Assembly (NCBI GenBank): GCA_963701675.1
Contig: OY969623.1
Location: 5,084,001 to 5,148,000, forward strand
Direction of reading: 5' to 3'
Length of the DNA: 64,000 nt
DNA from: G963701675 sp963701675
GTDB taxonomy: Bacteria; Planctomycetota; Planctomycetia; Gemmatales; Gemmataceae
The notes beneath the pieces were generated by a model. That model made no database searches and was not told the DNA's origin. It saw only the letters and a list, made by a program, of their open reading frames with translations. Made by a program: the position numbers and the translations under genes. This document shows, piece by piece, positions 16,800-25,954 of this stretch; within the stretch, counting starts at the first letter, position 1, and the number at the start of each line of letters is the position of its first letter.

Positions 16800-19700
16800 C
16801 GTTTGAGGCGCCGCTCAGCGCCGCCCTCCGCGACGTGCTTCAAGGCGCTTTCTCGAGATGGCGGTGAATCAATTGTGGATGCTTCGGCCGGGTGCCATGC
16901 CGTTGGCCGGCGAGATGGGGAGGGCGTGGTTGAGTCGCGGCGAAAACCGTAGAGGACCCTGCCACGCCTTCGATCTCTCCAGCGAAGCGCCGCACGGATG
17001 CAGACCATCAGCAGCAGTGCGACCACACCCGGTTGACATCCGTAAACAAGAGCCGGGATGACTTGCGGGCGCCATACGGCGACGGCAAGGACCAGGGCAA
17101 CCAGCAAGGAGGCCGCCATCCAGCGCGCCCGCGGTGTCAACGGCGCCATCCATACGGCCATGACGATCGCCAGAAAAAGCAGAGAGCACACGATGAGCCA
17201 CGTCTGCCGATGGACGTAAACGATCTGCATCGGATGGAGCAGGCCTTGCCGAAACACGAAGCTGGCGCCGTCTGTGCCGCTTGCCGACTGACTGCCGTCC
17301 GCGAGCCAGGCCTGGAGGTCATTGGCAGAAAACGTGGCGCGTGGTGTCAGTAGTCCACCGGAAAAGACCCAGTCATTGATCGGGGTTGCGTTTTCATTCC
17401 AGACGACGAGGTGTGATGGCGGGAGATCAATTTCCCAGCGATGCCGCCCCGTCATCACGGCGCCGCGCACGACAGGCGGGTGCAGTATACTTCGGCCAAC
17501 ACGATTCGAACCCGATTCGCTCGTCCGCTGATACCGTACTTCGAGAATTCCGGGAGAAGTTCTGCTTTCCGTCGGAATCTGAACGCGGACGGCCATGGTG
17601 TTCGTGCCGGGTTCTGCCGGCAATTCTTCGTACCGCGTTAGTCGTCGCCCATCGAAGAAAAACTCAATGGATTCGGATCGCGGTAGCTCAATCTCCACCG
17701 TGCGGCTATTGAGATTCCGGAGCAGGAACTGCGCGCGATAATAATGATTGCCATCCTCCGAGATCGCCACTCGCACTAGCGCCCGTTCGATCATCTGCGG
17801 CGGCAGCGAGCTGTTTTTCCCGCGAAGCTCCAGTCGAAGCGGCGCCGAGAGGTTATCGCTGCGTGCCACGAGTGACGGAAATGCGTCGCGATCGACGACG
17901 GAGTCGATGGGTTGCTGGCGCCACGGTCCGCCGGCCGCCAATACCGGCGCCGTGCCGGATTCGGTCCACACGCGCACCGTTACATCGATCCGTGTTGCTT
18001 CGGGAAAGGATATTAATGGAACCGATGGTGCATCCGCGCTCGCCGGATCGTCGCGTGCAGGGCATTCAAACTCGATCTCCACGAGGTGTTGCTGTTCTGT
18101 CGGTTCACTGAATTCCAGCATTCCGTCGGTTGTGATTTTGCCGCCACGGACGACTTGAAACCGATCACCGATCTGTCGCGGCACGGAAACCGGTATACGC
18201 CGTACTGGCTGCCCGCCCGTCTCGAAGGTTAGACGTTGTTTGACCACGGCGCTTTCTTCGGTAAGCGACACATCCACAACGCCGAGTACCGAAAGCTCAG
18301 GCCGCTTGGGCCTCCATGCTAAGTCCATTCGAGACGGAAAGCGCTCGGTCTGCCACACGGTATTTTTGCCTGAAGCGATGGGAACCGCTCGGCCGCCGCA
18401 TTCCGAGTCCGGACTCGAATCGGAAACGATCAGTTCGAGTTGGTCGGATGTCGAGACTATCACCTGACCGCCGCGGTCCAGCGCACTGAGCGGACGCGGT
18501 AACCCGAGGGCGGTTTTGGGTGGATCGTTGCGCGACTCGTAGGCGCCTTTCAGCGAAACAGCGAATCGCTGGCGCATGTCACGTTCGAGGCGAACACGCG
18601 CGATGCGTTTTCCGTCTAACCCGTCGCGCCATTCAAGGCGATCGATCAAGTCATATGGAGCCGCACCAGCCGAATCCTCAAGCCGAAACCCGGGCGGCAT
18701 TTCGATGTCGAATTCCCTTATTCGCGCGCGAAGAGGGTTCATGTGAATGGTGAGACGGTTTCGCCATTGGCTGCCGACCAGAGACAACTGGTGTTCAACG
18801 CGCGCTTCGACGGCGCCACGTTGTTCGTCAACCTCCATCGTCAAGAGTGACGCCGTCGAGTCGACTTCGGATGAAGCCGCAGCCACATTGCCGTAGGTAA
18901 ACTCTGCGACACCATTCTCTCGTCGTCCTTCGTCGGTCAGGTCGCGCTCTAGCACATCGGCTCTCGGTCGATAGCGAAGCAGGGTTTCGGGTGTCGCACT
19001 CACGACAATGGTACCGCGCTCCCGCAGCGCGCCCAGCACACGGAACGGGCCGATGGGGATCGGTCCATTGGATCTGGTCCGGCGAAGTTGAAAAGTCAGT
19101 TTGTACGGCTCCGCACTTGGCTCGTGGAAGCGGACCGTGAGCTTGGGCGAGTTCGATTGCGGAAGGTCTATGCCGGCCACTCGGTCATCCGGCGTACGCG
19201 GCGAACGGATTTCGAGCGCCGCATCAGTCGGAACCAGTATCTCCCATTGTCGCACCTCGCCGCCGAGCGGACGCAGGGTCATGTCGACGTCGGTGATCAC
19301 ACTCTGGTCGCGAATTCGAACGACAATCCGGCCCTCCGCTTCGATGGCGGCCGGCTCCGACACGGAGCTGCCCGGTTGTCGCCAGGCTACCGCCAGTTGA
19401 GTAGCCGGGCCTAATGCGATGCCTTCCAACCGGCTCGTATTGCCGTCGTGGGGTTTGGTGCGGTTGGACCGCCCGTTCACGCGGATCTCCGTTATCGATT
19501 GCGGAAATGTGAACTGATCGACGGTCGTGATGGCGGCGCCCGGCAAGCCGAAGTCGAAGCCGAATTCCTGCCGTTTCGAGCCGCGCGGCGCCACGGGAAT
19601 ATCGAGGTCGAGCTTCAGCGTGTGGATGCCCGCATGCTCCACTTGGACTTTTAGAGTTCCATCGTCTGTCGCGAAGAGAAGAGGAAGTTTGTCGTCCAGC

Positions 19701-20161
19701 GTGGCGCCGGGCTTGAGCCAGGCGCGTTGACAACCGATTGTCACGGTGCTTCGCGGCCGTGTGGTGACAAACTCGAATCGCGCCTGAATTCGAGCGACGT
19801 CTCCGTCGACCTGCCCGGAAAGCCGACACACCGTTGGCACGGCCGGAAGGGCCTGTTTTATTTGTGATTCCAAATACTCCAGGCGGTCCTGTAACGCCTG
19901 ATACTTCGCGGCATTCAGGAATACGCCTTCCGGCGCCGCCACGCCGATCGCATCCTTGAGTTCACGGCACAAGACGAGAATGGTGCCGGGCAGCGGCTTC
20001 AAACTCTCGAGGTCGGAAACTCGAACCGCATTGCCTTCGTCCTTCGGCGGGCCTGTTCGCGGTTCGTCGACGGCAAGAAAGGCCGTGAGGTACAGAAGCG
20101 TGTGAATTATGGTGTGCACGGCGTCCACTTGAGATTGCGTAACTTTCCAGCACCGGGACAT
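16631..20161 (-). CDS. Giant beta-rich membrane-anchored surface protein
   Basis: 1176 residues. An N-terminal hydrophobic segment ('HTIIHTLLYLTAFLAVDE') acts as signal or anchor, then a coiled coil (~83-102, 'AAKYQALQDRLEYLESQIKQ') and about 850 residues of repeated beta-sandwich-like sequence. The C-terminal ~100 residues carry three membrane spans ('LIVCSLLFLAIVMAVWMAPL' and two more) and an Arg-rich tail. Its ATG overlaps the stop of the GT87 gene (TAATG), so translation is coupled. The last ~56 codons overlap the next gene, which is unusual and may hide a frameshift. No enzymatic motif; probably a planctomycete-specific envelope protein. Confidence 0.7.
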   Translation of the reverse strand: MSRCWKVTQSQVDAVHTIIHTLLYLTAFLAVDEPRTGPPKDEGNAVRVSDLESLKPLPGTILVLCRELKDAIGVAAPEGVFLNAAKYQALQDRLEYLESQIKQALPAVPTVCRLSGQVDGDVARIQARFEFVTTRPRSTVTIGCQRAWLKPGATLDDKLPLLFATDDGTLKVQVEHAGIHTLKLDLDIPVAPRGSKRQEFGFDFGLPGAAITTVDQFTFPQSITEIRVNGRSNRTKPHDGNTSRLEGIALGPATQLAVAWRQPGSSVSEPAAIEAEGRIVVRIRDQSVITDVDMTLRPLGGEVRQWEILVPTDAALEIRSPRTPDDRVAGIDLPQSNSPKLTVRFHEPSAEPYKLTFQLRRTRSNGPIPIGPFRVLGALRERGTIVVSATPETLLRYRPRADVLERDLTDEGRRENGVAEFTYGNVAAASSEVDSTASLLTMEVDEQRGAVEARVEHQLSLVGSQWRNRLTIHMNPLRARIREFDIEMPPGFRLEDSAGAAPYDLIDRLEWRDGLDGKRIARVRLERDMRQRFAVSLKGAYESRNDPPKTALGLPRPLSALDRGGQVIVSTSDQLELIVSDSSPDSECGGRAVPIASGKNTVWQTERFPSRMDLAWRPKRPELSVLGVVDVSLTEESAVVKQRLTFETGGQPVRRIPVSVPRQIGDRFQVVRGGKITTDGMLEFSEPTEQQHLVEIEFECPARDDPASADAPSVPLISFPEATRIDVTVRVWTESGTAPVLAAGGPWRQQPIDSVVDRDAFPSLVARSDNLSAPLRLELRGKNSSLPPQMIERALVRVAISEDGNHYYRAQFLLRNLNSRTVEIELPRSESIEFFFDGRRLTRYEELPAEPGTNTMAVRVQIPTESRTSPGILEVRYQRTSESGSNRVGRSILHPPVVRGAVMTGRHRWEIDLPPSHLVVWNENATPINDWVFSGGLLTPRATFSANDLQAWLADGSQSASGTDGASFVFRQGLLHPMQIVYVHRQTWLIVCSLLFLAIVMAVWMAPLTPRARWMAASLLVALVLAVAVWRPQVIPALVYGCQPGVVALLLMVCIRAALRWRDRRRGRVLYGFRRDSTTPSPSRRPTAWHPAEASTIDSPPSRESALKHVAEGGAERRLKRWISNGCMLRWRLPCLWQTVHRALAMSRFPTRFRCVARYCRWNGYAMSWIAWSAAS

Positions 20162-21435
20162 TATAACCGACCGACGTTCGGCTCCGCCCGTTCAAAATCG
20201 ACCGCTTTCGCCATTACCGTTCCCGGAGCGTCCATTCGCACACGGCGTAAGAAATAAACGGTCGTAACCAACAGCAGCAACGCATAAAGTTGCACGCCCG
20301 TTTGCTTAGCGATCGGTTGTGTCACCCACGGAACGATATACAGCGCACACAGGAGGGCTCGAAAGTCAGTGCAGGCCGCCGCGGACAATCCCATAAGGAC
20401 CGCGGGAATTAACAGAATGGCGTCATAGATTCCAACGTAAACGTTCAGCACGAGGGTTCCCGTGAGCGTGGCCGCCCAAACGAAGTGGGCCGCCGACGGC
20501 GGGGCGCTTCGCGTTCGGAACCACACCGTTAACAGGTAAGCAAACAACGGCACACCGATGCCGGCGATCAATACCCAACGAATCGGCGACGAACTCCCGA
20601 ACAGTAGTTTGCTGAACGAATTCAGATCGACGTACTTCCATAACGGCAGTTCAAGTCCTCCCGTCGACGCCGCCCCGGCGTCACCGGTGGTCGTCCGCGC
20701 AAAATCGAGCACCAGATTTAGATACTCGCGGCAATTCGTCGCGCCCGCGCCGGCATAGGACAACGCTGCGAGCACCACGGCTGTCACGACAAAACCGACA
20801 CAAGCTCGCCAGCGCCCGCTCACGATCAAGAACGGCAGGATGAGCAATAAGAGCGTCGGCTTGTAAAGAAGAAGTCCCAGCGCGGCGCCAGCCGCGATCG
20901 GACGGTTCATGCGCTCGAAAAAGAGGGCGGCCGACAGGCATAGAAATCCGAACGCCGACAACTGGCCGCCGATCCAACATTCCATGACGAACGGCTCGAA
21001 GGAAAGCGCGAGGAGAAACACGGTAAGCCAATCAAGGGATGCCAACTGACCCAGCGCGCTGCGCAGCAAAAACAGTCCGCCCACATACCAAAGCGCGGTT
21101 AGAACCAGCCACGATGTGAACGCAACTTCGTACGGCAAGTGTGCGAGATAGCTGAACCCTAGGGCGACGAAGGGTGGATACACAAACGGGAGCTGCTTCT
21201 CGACGGCGAGCCCTTGGACCAATTCGTGGTAGAGTCGGTCTTGGAACGGCACGTCATACAGTCGGTCACGCTCCGCCTGGGCCTCGCGGTTGAGAATGCC
21301 GCCGGCATTGTAAAACCCGGCAAAGTCGGCGCCGAGCGGCGGGCCGAACTGCGTCATCCCGTCTTTCGCCGTCACGAAAGAGATGACGAGAAGCAAGAGG
21401 CTGACGCCGATGATGACCGCAGAAAGGAAACGCAA
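20161..21435 (-). CDS. GT87 (DUF2029) polyprenyl-phosphate glycosyltransferase
   Basis: 424 residues with about ten membrane spans. GT-C features of the DUF2029/GT87 family are visible: 'GADFAGFYNAGGIL' (~35-48, with the acidic catalytic region), 'LPFVYPPFVALGF' (~83) and 'LLLYKPTLLLLILPFL' (~190). Members such as mycobacterial PimE transfer mannose from polyprenyl phosphate on the outer membrane face. It is the first gene of the operon with the giant proteins, so it may glycosylate them or a shared surface polymer (inference). Confidence 0.85.
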   Translation of the reverse strand: MRFLSAVIIGVSLLLLVISFVTAKDGMTQFGPPLGADFAGFYNAGGILNREAQAERDRLYDVPFQDRLYHELVQGLAVEKQLPFVYPPFVALGFSYLAHLPYEVAFTSWLVLTALWYVGGLFLLRSALGQLASLDWLTVFLLALSFEPFVMECWIGGQLSAFGFLCLSAALFFERMNRPIAAGAALGLLLYKPTLLLLILPFLIVSGRWRACVGFVVTAVVLAALSYAGAGATNCREYLNLVLDFARTTTGDAGAASTGGLELPLWKYVDLNSFSKLLFGSSSPIRWVLIAGIGVPLFAYLLTVWFRTRSAPPSAAHFVWAATLTGTLVLNVYVGIYDAILLIPAVLMGLSAAACTDFRALLCALYIVPWVTQPIAKQTGVQLYALLLLVTTVYFLRRVRMDAPGTVMAKAVDFERAEPNVGRL

Positions 21436-21503
21436 GTACGGCGGCTTGAGTCGGTCGTCACACCAGCGCCAGCCGCGCTCTGACTAGACCGCGCACGGCA
21501 CAG

Positions 21504-21830
21504 TTACTCCGTCGGTGGCGCTGGCGATTCTGATGCGGCCGATGTTTCCGCGCTGGCAGGCGGTGGCTTGGGCACGGCAATTTGCGCCCGAGTCCGACCT
21601 GAAGGACGACGGCGACGGGAAGGCGGCGCCGGGCGAACGACTGCCGGCGCTGCCGAGCCGTTCAGCTCCGATCCGAAACGCGTCACCACGTAGGTCCCGC
21701 TTCGCTTGTCGATTTCGAGTTCTATTAGGCCCTGTACCTGCGCGTCCTCTAACAACTCGCTGAACGTCCGGTACCCATGGTACGTTTCATTAAACGATGG
21801 TTTCTTACGCTTCATCGTGTCTTTGATCAT
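21504..21830 (-). CDS. LOTUS/OST-HTH domain fragment of a NYN protein (frameshifted)
   Basis: 108 residues. 'MKRKKPSFNETYHGYRTFSE' followed by 'LLEDAQVQGLIELEIDKRSG' is the C-terminal OST-HTH (LOTUS-like) domain that in intact homologues follows the NYN nuclease domain on the same chain. The frame picks up exactly where the NYN ORF loses sense, one base off, near 21,826-21,836. The remaining C-terminus is Pro/Ala-rich. LOTUS domains bind RNA. Confidence 0.75.
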   Translation of the reverse strand: MIKDTMKRKKPSFNETYHGYRTFSELLEDAQVQGLIELEIDKRSGTYVVTRFGSELNGSAAPAVVRPAPPSRRRRPSGRTRAQIAVPKPPPASAETSAASESPAPPTE

Positions 21831-22419
21831 CGAGGACCAAAGGCACCTCTTTGTTTTCGCGCCGCAGCGCGAGTAGCGATTCCAGCAAGAGCGAAAACGC
21901 CTTTCGTTTCGTTTCCGGAAGCTGTGAATTGATCGCCGGCGTCAACGTCGAAGTGTGACCCAAATCTTCGTAGTAGATGAACTCGTCGCAGTTGTCGCGC
22001 AACAGTTCCGATGTGGATTGCTGCATCCCTAGTCCAATGACGTGTTTCCCGTTTTCTTTCAGTTTGGAGACGAGCGGCGAGAAATCGCTGTCGCCGGACA
22101 CGATGACGAACGTGTCGATGTGTTCCTTGGAATAGGCAAGGTCCATGGCGTCGACACAAAGTCGAATGTCGGCCGAGTTCTTTCCCGTTTGCGCACGCCG
22201 TGGGATCTCCACGAGCTCGATGGCGGCTTCATGCAAAGGCGCCGTGTAATTCGGGAACCGGCTCCAATCGGCGTAGGCCTTCTTGGCGACGATTTTCCCC
22301 TTTTCGACAATCCGTTCGAGGACACGTGCGATGTCGAAGCGGTCGCGTCGGCCCTGAAATCCGAGTGCAAGATTCTCGAAATCGACAAAGACGGCCAATG
22401 ACCGTGCGCCTTCCGGCAT
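21805..22419 (-). CDS. NYN-domain ribonuclease (LabA/DUF88 family)
   Basis: About 204 residues from the ATG at 22419, which has GGAGG 7 nt upstream. NYN (PIN-like) motifs: 'LAVFVDFENLALG' (first Asp), 'NSADIRLCVDAMD' and 'FVIVSGDSDFSPLVSKL' (acidic metal ligands). Family members are RNA-cleaving or regulatory proteins. The end 'RRENKEVPLV' is where homologues continue into the LOTUS domain; here a one-base shift gives an early stop (see 21504-21830). Confidence 0.88.
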   Translation of the reverse strand: MPEGARSLAVFVDFENLALGFQGRRDRFDIARVLERIVEKGKIVAKKAYADWSRFPNYTAPLHEAAIELVEIPRRAQTGKNSADIRLCVDAMDLAYSKEHIDTFVIVSGDSDFSPLVSKLKENGKHVIGLGMQQSTSELLRDNCDEFIYYEDLGHTSTLTPAINSQLPETKRKAFSLLLESLLALRRENKEVPLVLDDQRHDEA

Positions 22420-22534
22420 GAACGCACCTCCGGTTTTGTGCGCGCGCTGAGTAGGATCAAACGAGGTGGTATGCACTTATGCTAAGCGAACCGATGCGAA
22501 GTTCAAGCCGCATGCGGGCGTAGTGAATCCGAAC

Positions 22535-23335
22535 TTACGGCTGGTTGGGCCGGACGACACGCGGTTGCGGGTTATTGCGCGGCATACGTTCCGTCTTCCA
22601 ACCGGGTTCGTTCGGCGGCGCGAAATCCTCGCGCTTGACGCCTCCGGTTTCAATCTTTGGAATGTCCCATTTCACTTCGTCGCCGTTGGCCTGCTCGAAC
22701 CAAAGCTCGCGCGGCAAGAAAGTCTGGGCCATCAAGACCAGGCGGGCTCTTTTGAAATCGACTTTGTCGTTGTCAAAGCGCGGAAGAATATCGATGTAGT
22801 AGTACCATTGATCTTCGGGCGGCCCCTTGACCAGTTTCAACTCATAGCGCCGCTTGGCCTCGTCCGCGCGCATTCCGAACAAGAAGGACAAGAAGTTATC
22901 GTCGGCCACTTGTCCCGGTTTCGGCGCCGGCATCTCGTGGACGCGGATGAGCTTTTCGGACGGCACATACTCGTATAAGAACGTTCCGCTGCAGACATAT
23001 TTTTCGTAAATGTGCTCCTTGCCCTTCTTCTTCATGTGGAGCAACGCAAGATTCGGCTTCATGTACTTGGCCGTGCCTTCATAGACCTCCGCCACCTGGA
23101 ACGTCTTGTTGACCGATGTGCGGGTCACCTGCGCGGAGATAGTCTGCACGGGGCCGGTTGCTTTCTCCCAACTATTCAAAAGTGAGTCGAGCTTCACGCC
23201 GGATGCGTTCGGCGGCGCAGGTGGGGCCACGGGTCGAGCGGTGGGCGTGGTGGCCGTCCCGGGCGCCGGCTGCTGACAATACGCAGTCACCGTCACGAAG
23301 ATCATTCCGATTAAGCTCAACCCGAGGTAACGCAT
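22535..23335 (-). CDS. TIGR03009-like planctomycete exported protein
   Basis: 266 residues from the ATG at 23335 (MRYLGLSLIGMIFVTVTAYC), which has GGAGA upstream. Signal peptide, then a Pro/Ala/Thr linker (~25-45) and a single beta-rich domain. The domain has 'YEGTAKYMKPNLALLHMKKK', 'CSGTFLYEYVPSEKLIRVHE' and 'FGMRADEAKRRYELKLVKGP', resembling the LolA-like TIGR03009 family found in Gemmata-type planctomycetes. A role in lipoprotein or lipid carriage is only suggested by the LolA-like fold. Confidence 0.82.
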   Translation of the reverse strand: MRYLGLSLIGMIFVTVTAYCQQPAPGTATTPTARPVAPPAPPNASGVKLDSLLNSWEKATGPVQTISAQVTRTSVNKTFQVAEVYEGTAKYMKPNLALLHMKKKGKEHIYEKYVCSGTFLYEYVPSEKLIRVHEMPAPKPGQVADDNFLSFLFGMRADEAKRRYELKLVKGPPEDQWYYYIDILPRFDNDKVDFKRARLVLMAQTFLPRELWFEQANGDEVKWDIPKIETGGVKREDFAPPNEPGWKTERMPRNNPQPRVVRPNQP

Positions 23336-23647
23336 AACACTTCTCCGATTCTCGGTTTTCACAGGGCGAACGGGTCGAATCCAACGGTTTATATCACGGC
23401 ACGCCGAAGGCGCGAAGTGCGCTCTCCACCAGACTCGGCAATCGGTGCAATGCAGGCGCTAAGAGCGGTCTCGGTAACCCTGGCATGTTCTCTAAATTCA
23501 CCTTTCGTCCTTGAACTCCTAGTGTGAAAAGCTTGCGCCGGCCGGTTGAATCGGGTTAAACTTTGCCAAAGTTTCGGGCCGTACTGTTCCGATGAAATTG
23601 ACGAGGATACCGCATATGCCGCGGATATCGACCGTAGGAGCAGTTCG
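23336..23647. other. Intergenic region between divergent genes
   Basis: Contains the promoters of the divergent TIGR03009-like and TolC-like genes. I see no supportable gene, strong hairpin or repeat. Confidence 0.5.
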
Positions 23648-24208
23648 ATGACCCAGCGCCGCCGGGCATTGCCATCACGTTTGCGCCGTTTGCGCAAACC
23701 ACGACTGTATGCTTGGGCGTCGGGATTGCTCTTGGTCAGCGCCGGCTGCTTTCAGACGCGTGTGTTCCCACCGGCGGCGCCTTCCTCGACATTGGTGGCC
23801 ATCTCAACCGATCCGACAACGACGGCGCAACCTCAAGCCACCTCTCCGTACGCCGCGAAACCCGGCACGACGCCTAACCAGACAGCGAAGTCGAACTATC
23901 ATGCGTTGCCGTCTCCAATGCGTGCAACGGCCAAGCCCATCTCGAACACGGAACCTATTACGCAAGTATCCGCAACCGAAGTCGTGCGTCAACGCCCGGT
24001 CGAAAGCAAGCCTGCTCCAACGTTGCCGGCGGAGGAGCCAACACGGACGCAGCAGCCGCAAACACCCGAACCGCTCAGCATGCCGGCGCCGGCGCTTCCC
24101 GACGCCGGGCGCCGGCCGAAAAGGCGCAGATACCAATTAGTCTCGACACGGTGTTTCGTCTCGCCGAAGAACAGAACGCCCAAGTCGCCTTGGCACGTGA
24201 GCGCGTGA
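23648..24208 (+). CDS. N-terminal part of a TolC-like outer-membrane lipoprotein (frameshifted)
   Basis: Starts MTQRRRALPSRLRRL. Arg-rich N-region, hydrophobic core and lipobox 'LLLVSAGCF', then a long Pro/Thr/Ala linker (~40-155). Near 24,104-24,112 the sense moves to the next frame ('APAEKAQIPISLDTVFRLAE' there), consistent with one missing base. Together with 24151-25389 this makes a TolC-type lipoprotein with an unusually long disordered N-terminal linker. Confidence 0.7.
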   Translation: MTQRRRALPSRLRRLRKPRLYAWASGLLLVSAGCFQTRVFPPAAPSSTLVAISTDPTTTAQPQATSPYAAKPGTTPNQTAKSNYHALPSPMRATAKPISNTEPITQVSATEVVRQRPVESKPAPTLPAEEPTRTQQPQTPEPLSMPAPALPDAGRRPKRRRYQLVSTRCFVSPKNRTPKSPWHVSA

Positions 24209-25389
24209 ACGAAGCCTACGCGGAGAAGTGCATTGCTCAACAGAAATGGCTGCCCGACATTTACGTCGGCACGGCATACTATCGTCACGAAGGCGGCATC
24301 CAACTCCAGGAAGGTTCGAACATTTACTCCAGCACCGGCGCGAATTTCAATGGGTTGGAAATCGACGGCCGATTCGACATTCGCGAATTCGCCTACCAAA
24401 AGGTCAACGCCCAACGGAAGGTCTGGCAACAAAAAGGCGAACTGACCAAGATTACCAGCGAAACCTTGCTCGACGCCGCCAGCACCTATATCGACATGTT
24501 GGCCGCACGCACCGCGGAGGCCATCGTCCGAGAAGAGCGTGAAAAGTTCACGGAGTTACTGAAACAGGCGAAAGGCGCGGCGGACGATCTGTTGCCCCAA
24601 GCCGACATCACGCGCATCGAATCGGAAATCGAAGGGCAGAACCAGTTGCTGGCGAAGCTGCGTTCGCAGTCCGCGGCGGCCGCCGCCAAGCTGATGTACT
24701 TACTGCAACTCGACCCGGCATGCGAATTGATCCCCGTCGACCAGCAATTGGTGCCGTTTGATCTCATTGACATCCATATGTCGGCAGCCGACCTGGTCGA
24801 GCATGCTTTGCGAAACGGTCCGGGCGTCAACGAAATGGAAGGGCTTTTGGCAACCATTCAGGAAGCCATGTCCAAGTCGAAATCGACAGAATACTGGCCC
24901 ATTCTGGAAGCGCGCGTCGCCGAAGGCCTGTTCGGCGCCGGTCCCGGGTCCAGTTCGGTGTGGAATAATCGTTGGGACCTCGGCCTGCAAGCACGCTGGA
25001 ATCTGACGTCGTATCTGACACGATGCGACCGGATGCGCGCCGCCCAAGCGAAAGTCAGTCAAGCCCATGTCGCCTATCAGGACCTGCGCGGCAAGCTGAC
25101 GGCGGGCGTGCAAGAAGCCCATATCACCAGCGCGGCCACCAAGCAACAAATCGAGCACGGCGCCGCGCAAATCGACAAAGCCAAGGAGTCATACACGCAA
25201 AGCAATTTACGCCGAACCGATCGGCCCACGCGCTACCCTTTCACCGACGTGTTCCTGGCGATCGGCACACTGAGCCGGGCCCGACTCGGCTACGTCCTGG
25301 CCGTGAGCGAACACAACAAAGCGCAGGTTCGGCTCATGGTTCTCCTAGGCCCCGGCGCATCTCGCGCGATGGGAGTTCCGTGCTGGTAA
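24151..25389 (+). CDS. TolC-family outer-membrane efflux protein, main part
   Basis: 412 residues covering nearly the whole TolC fold. It begins inside the first helix ('VFRLAEEQNAQVALARERVN') and shows the alternation of long helices and short beta segments ('NIYSSTGANFNGLEIDGRFD'). Family members form trimeric outer-membrane exit ducts for efflux or type I secretion. No periplasmic adaptor or inner-membrane pump lies next to it. The N-terminus (signal and lipobox) is in the other frame upstream, so the gene is split by a one-base shift. Confidence 0.85.
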   Translation: MFRLAEEQNAQVALARERVNEAYAEKCIAQQKWLPDIYVGTAYYRHEGGIQLQEGSNIYSSTGANFNGLEIDGRFDIREFAYQKVNAQRKVWQQKGELTKITSETLLDAASTYIDMLAARTAEAIVREEREKFTELLKQAKGAADDLLPQADITRIESEIEGQNQLLAKLRSQSAAAAAKLMYLLQLDPACELIPVDQQLVPFDLIDIHMSAADLVEHALRNGPGVNEMEGLLATIQEAMSKSKSTEYWPILEARVAEGLFGAGPGSSSVWNNRWDLGLQARWNLTSYLTRCDRMRAAQAKVSQAHVAYQDLRGKLTAGVQEAHITSAATKQQIEHGAAQIDKAKESYTQSNLRRTDRPTRYPFTDVFLAIGTLSRARLGYVLAVSEHNKAQVRLMVLLGPGASRAMGVPCW

Positions 25390-25402
25390 AACCAGCCTCG
25401 AA

Positions 25403-25609
25403 TCATTCTTCGTCTTCCTCCTCGCCCTCATCGTCTTCGTCGTCCGCATCTTCGTCTAGATCGTCCTCTTCGTCCGGTTCGGATGCTTCCGTTGGTCCTG
25501 AAAGCGGTTCCAATTCCAGGTCCGCTCGATCGTCTGAATTCTGACGATCCATTTCTTCGTCAGTTTCGTCTTTCCTCGTGGGAACTCCCTTGCGCGGTGA
25601 ACGTGGCAT
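25403..25609 (-). CDS. Small, very acidic C-terminal-tail protein
   Basis: 68 residues. A basic N-terminus (MPRSPRKGVPTRKDE) is followed by an almost purely Asp/Glu tail. No signal peptide. Such basic-acidic small proteins recur in planctomycetes and may be nucleic-acid or histone-like chaperones, but nothing proves it. The low-complexity tail makes the coding call less certain. Confidence 0.6.
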   Translation of the reverse strand: MPRSPRKGVPTRKDETDEEMDRQNSDDRADLELEPLSGPTEASEPDEEDDLDEDADDEDDEGEEEDEE

Positions 25610-25687
25610 GGCGTAGACTCCTTACGGAAAAATACGGGCTAAAACTCTGAGCCACATGCGAACTGCAAACGAGATGCCGTTCGCGCA

Positions 25688-25945
25688 TCAGTCTAGTTCG
25701 CCGGCCGACGGATGAACGCTGCGAACGCGCGGCTCTTGCCCTTTCACGCCGTCGAAATCGATCCAGACGGCGGCCTTTTGATAGTGCCACTGCTCGACGT
25801 ATCGGCCTTGAAGGATCTGGCGGGAGATGGAACTCGGAGCGCCGAGACGTTGGCGGACGTCATCCGGTTTCATGCCGCGACGAATCGTATCCTGGGTTCC
25901 CCAGGGGACCAGAATTGCCAACAGAAGCGACAGTTGCAGCGCCAT
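25688..25945 (-). CDS. Small exported protein, BamE/SmpA-like
   Basis: 85 residues. N-terminal hydrophobic stretch MALQLSLLLAILVPW, then 'IRRGMKPDDVRQRLGAPSSI' and 'YVEQWHYQKAAVWIDFDG', the 'GMxxxxVxxxLGxPxxxxxxxWxY' pattern of SmpA/OmlA (BamE)-like domains. BamE belongs to the outer-membrane assembly complex; many small planctomycete proteins share only the fold. It ends upstream of the acidic protein and starts 9 nt after the SppA stop, so it is probably in the SppA operon. Confidence 0.72.
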   Translation of the reverse strand: MALQLSLLLAILVPWGTQDTIRRGMKPDDVRQRLGAPSSISRQILQGRYVEQWHYQKAAVWIDFDGVKGQEPRVRSVHPSAGELD

Positions 25946-25954
25946 TTTTCTGCG

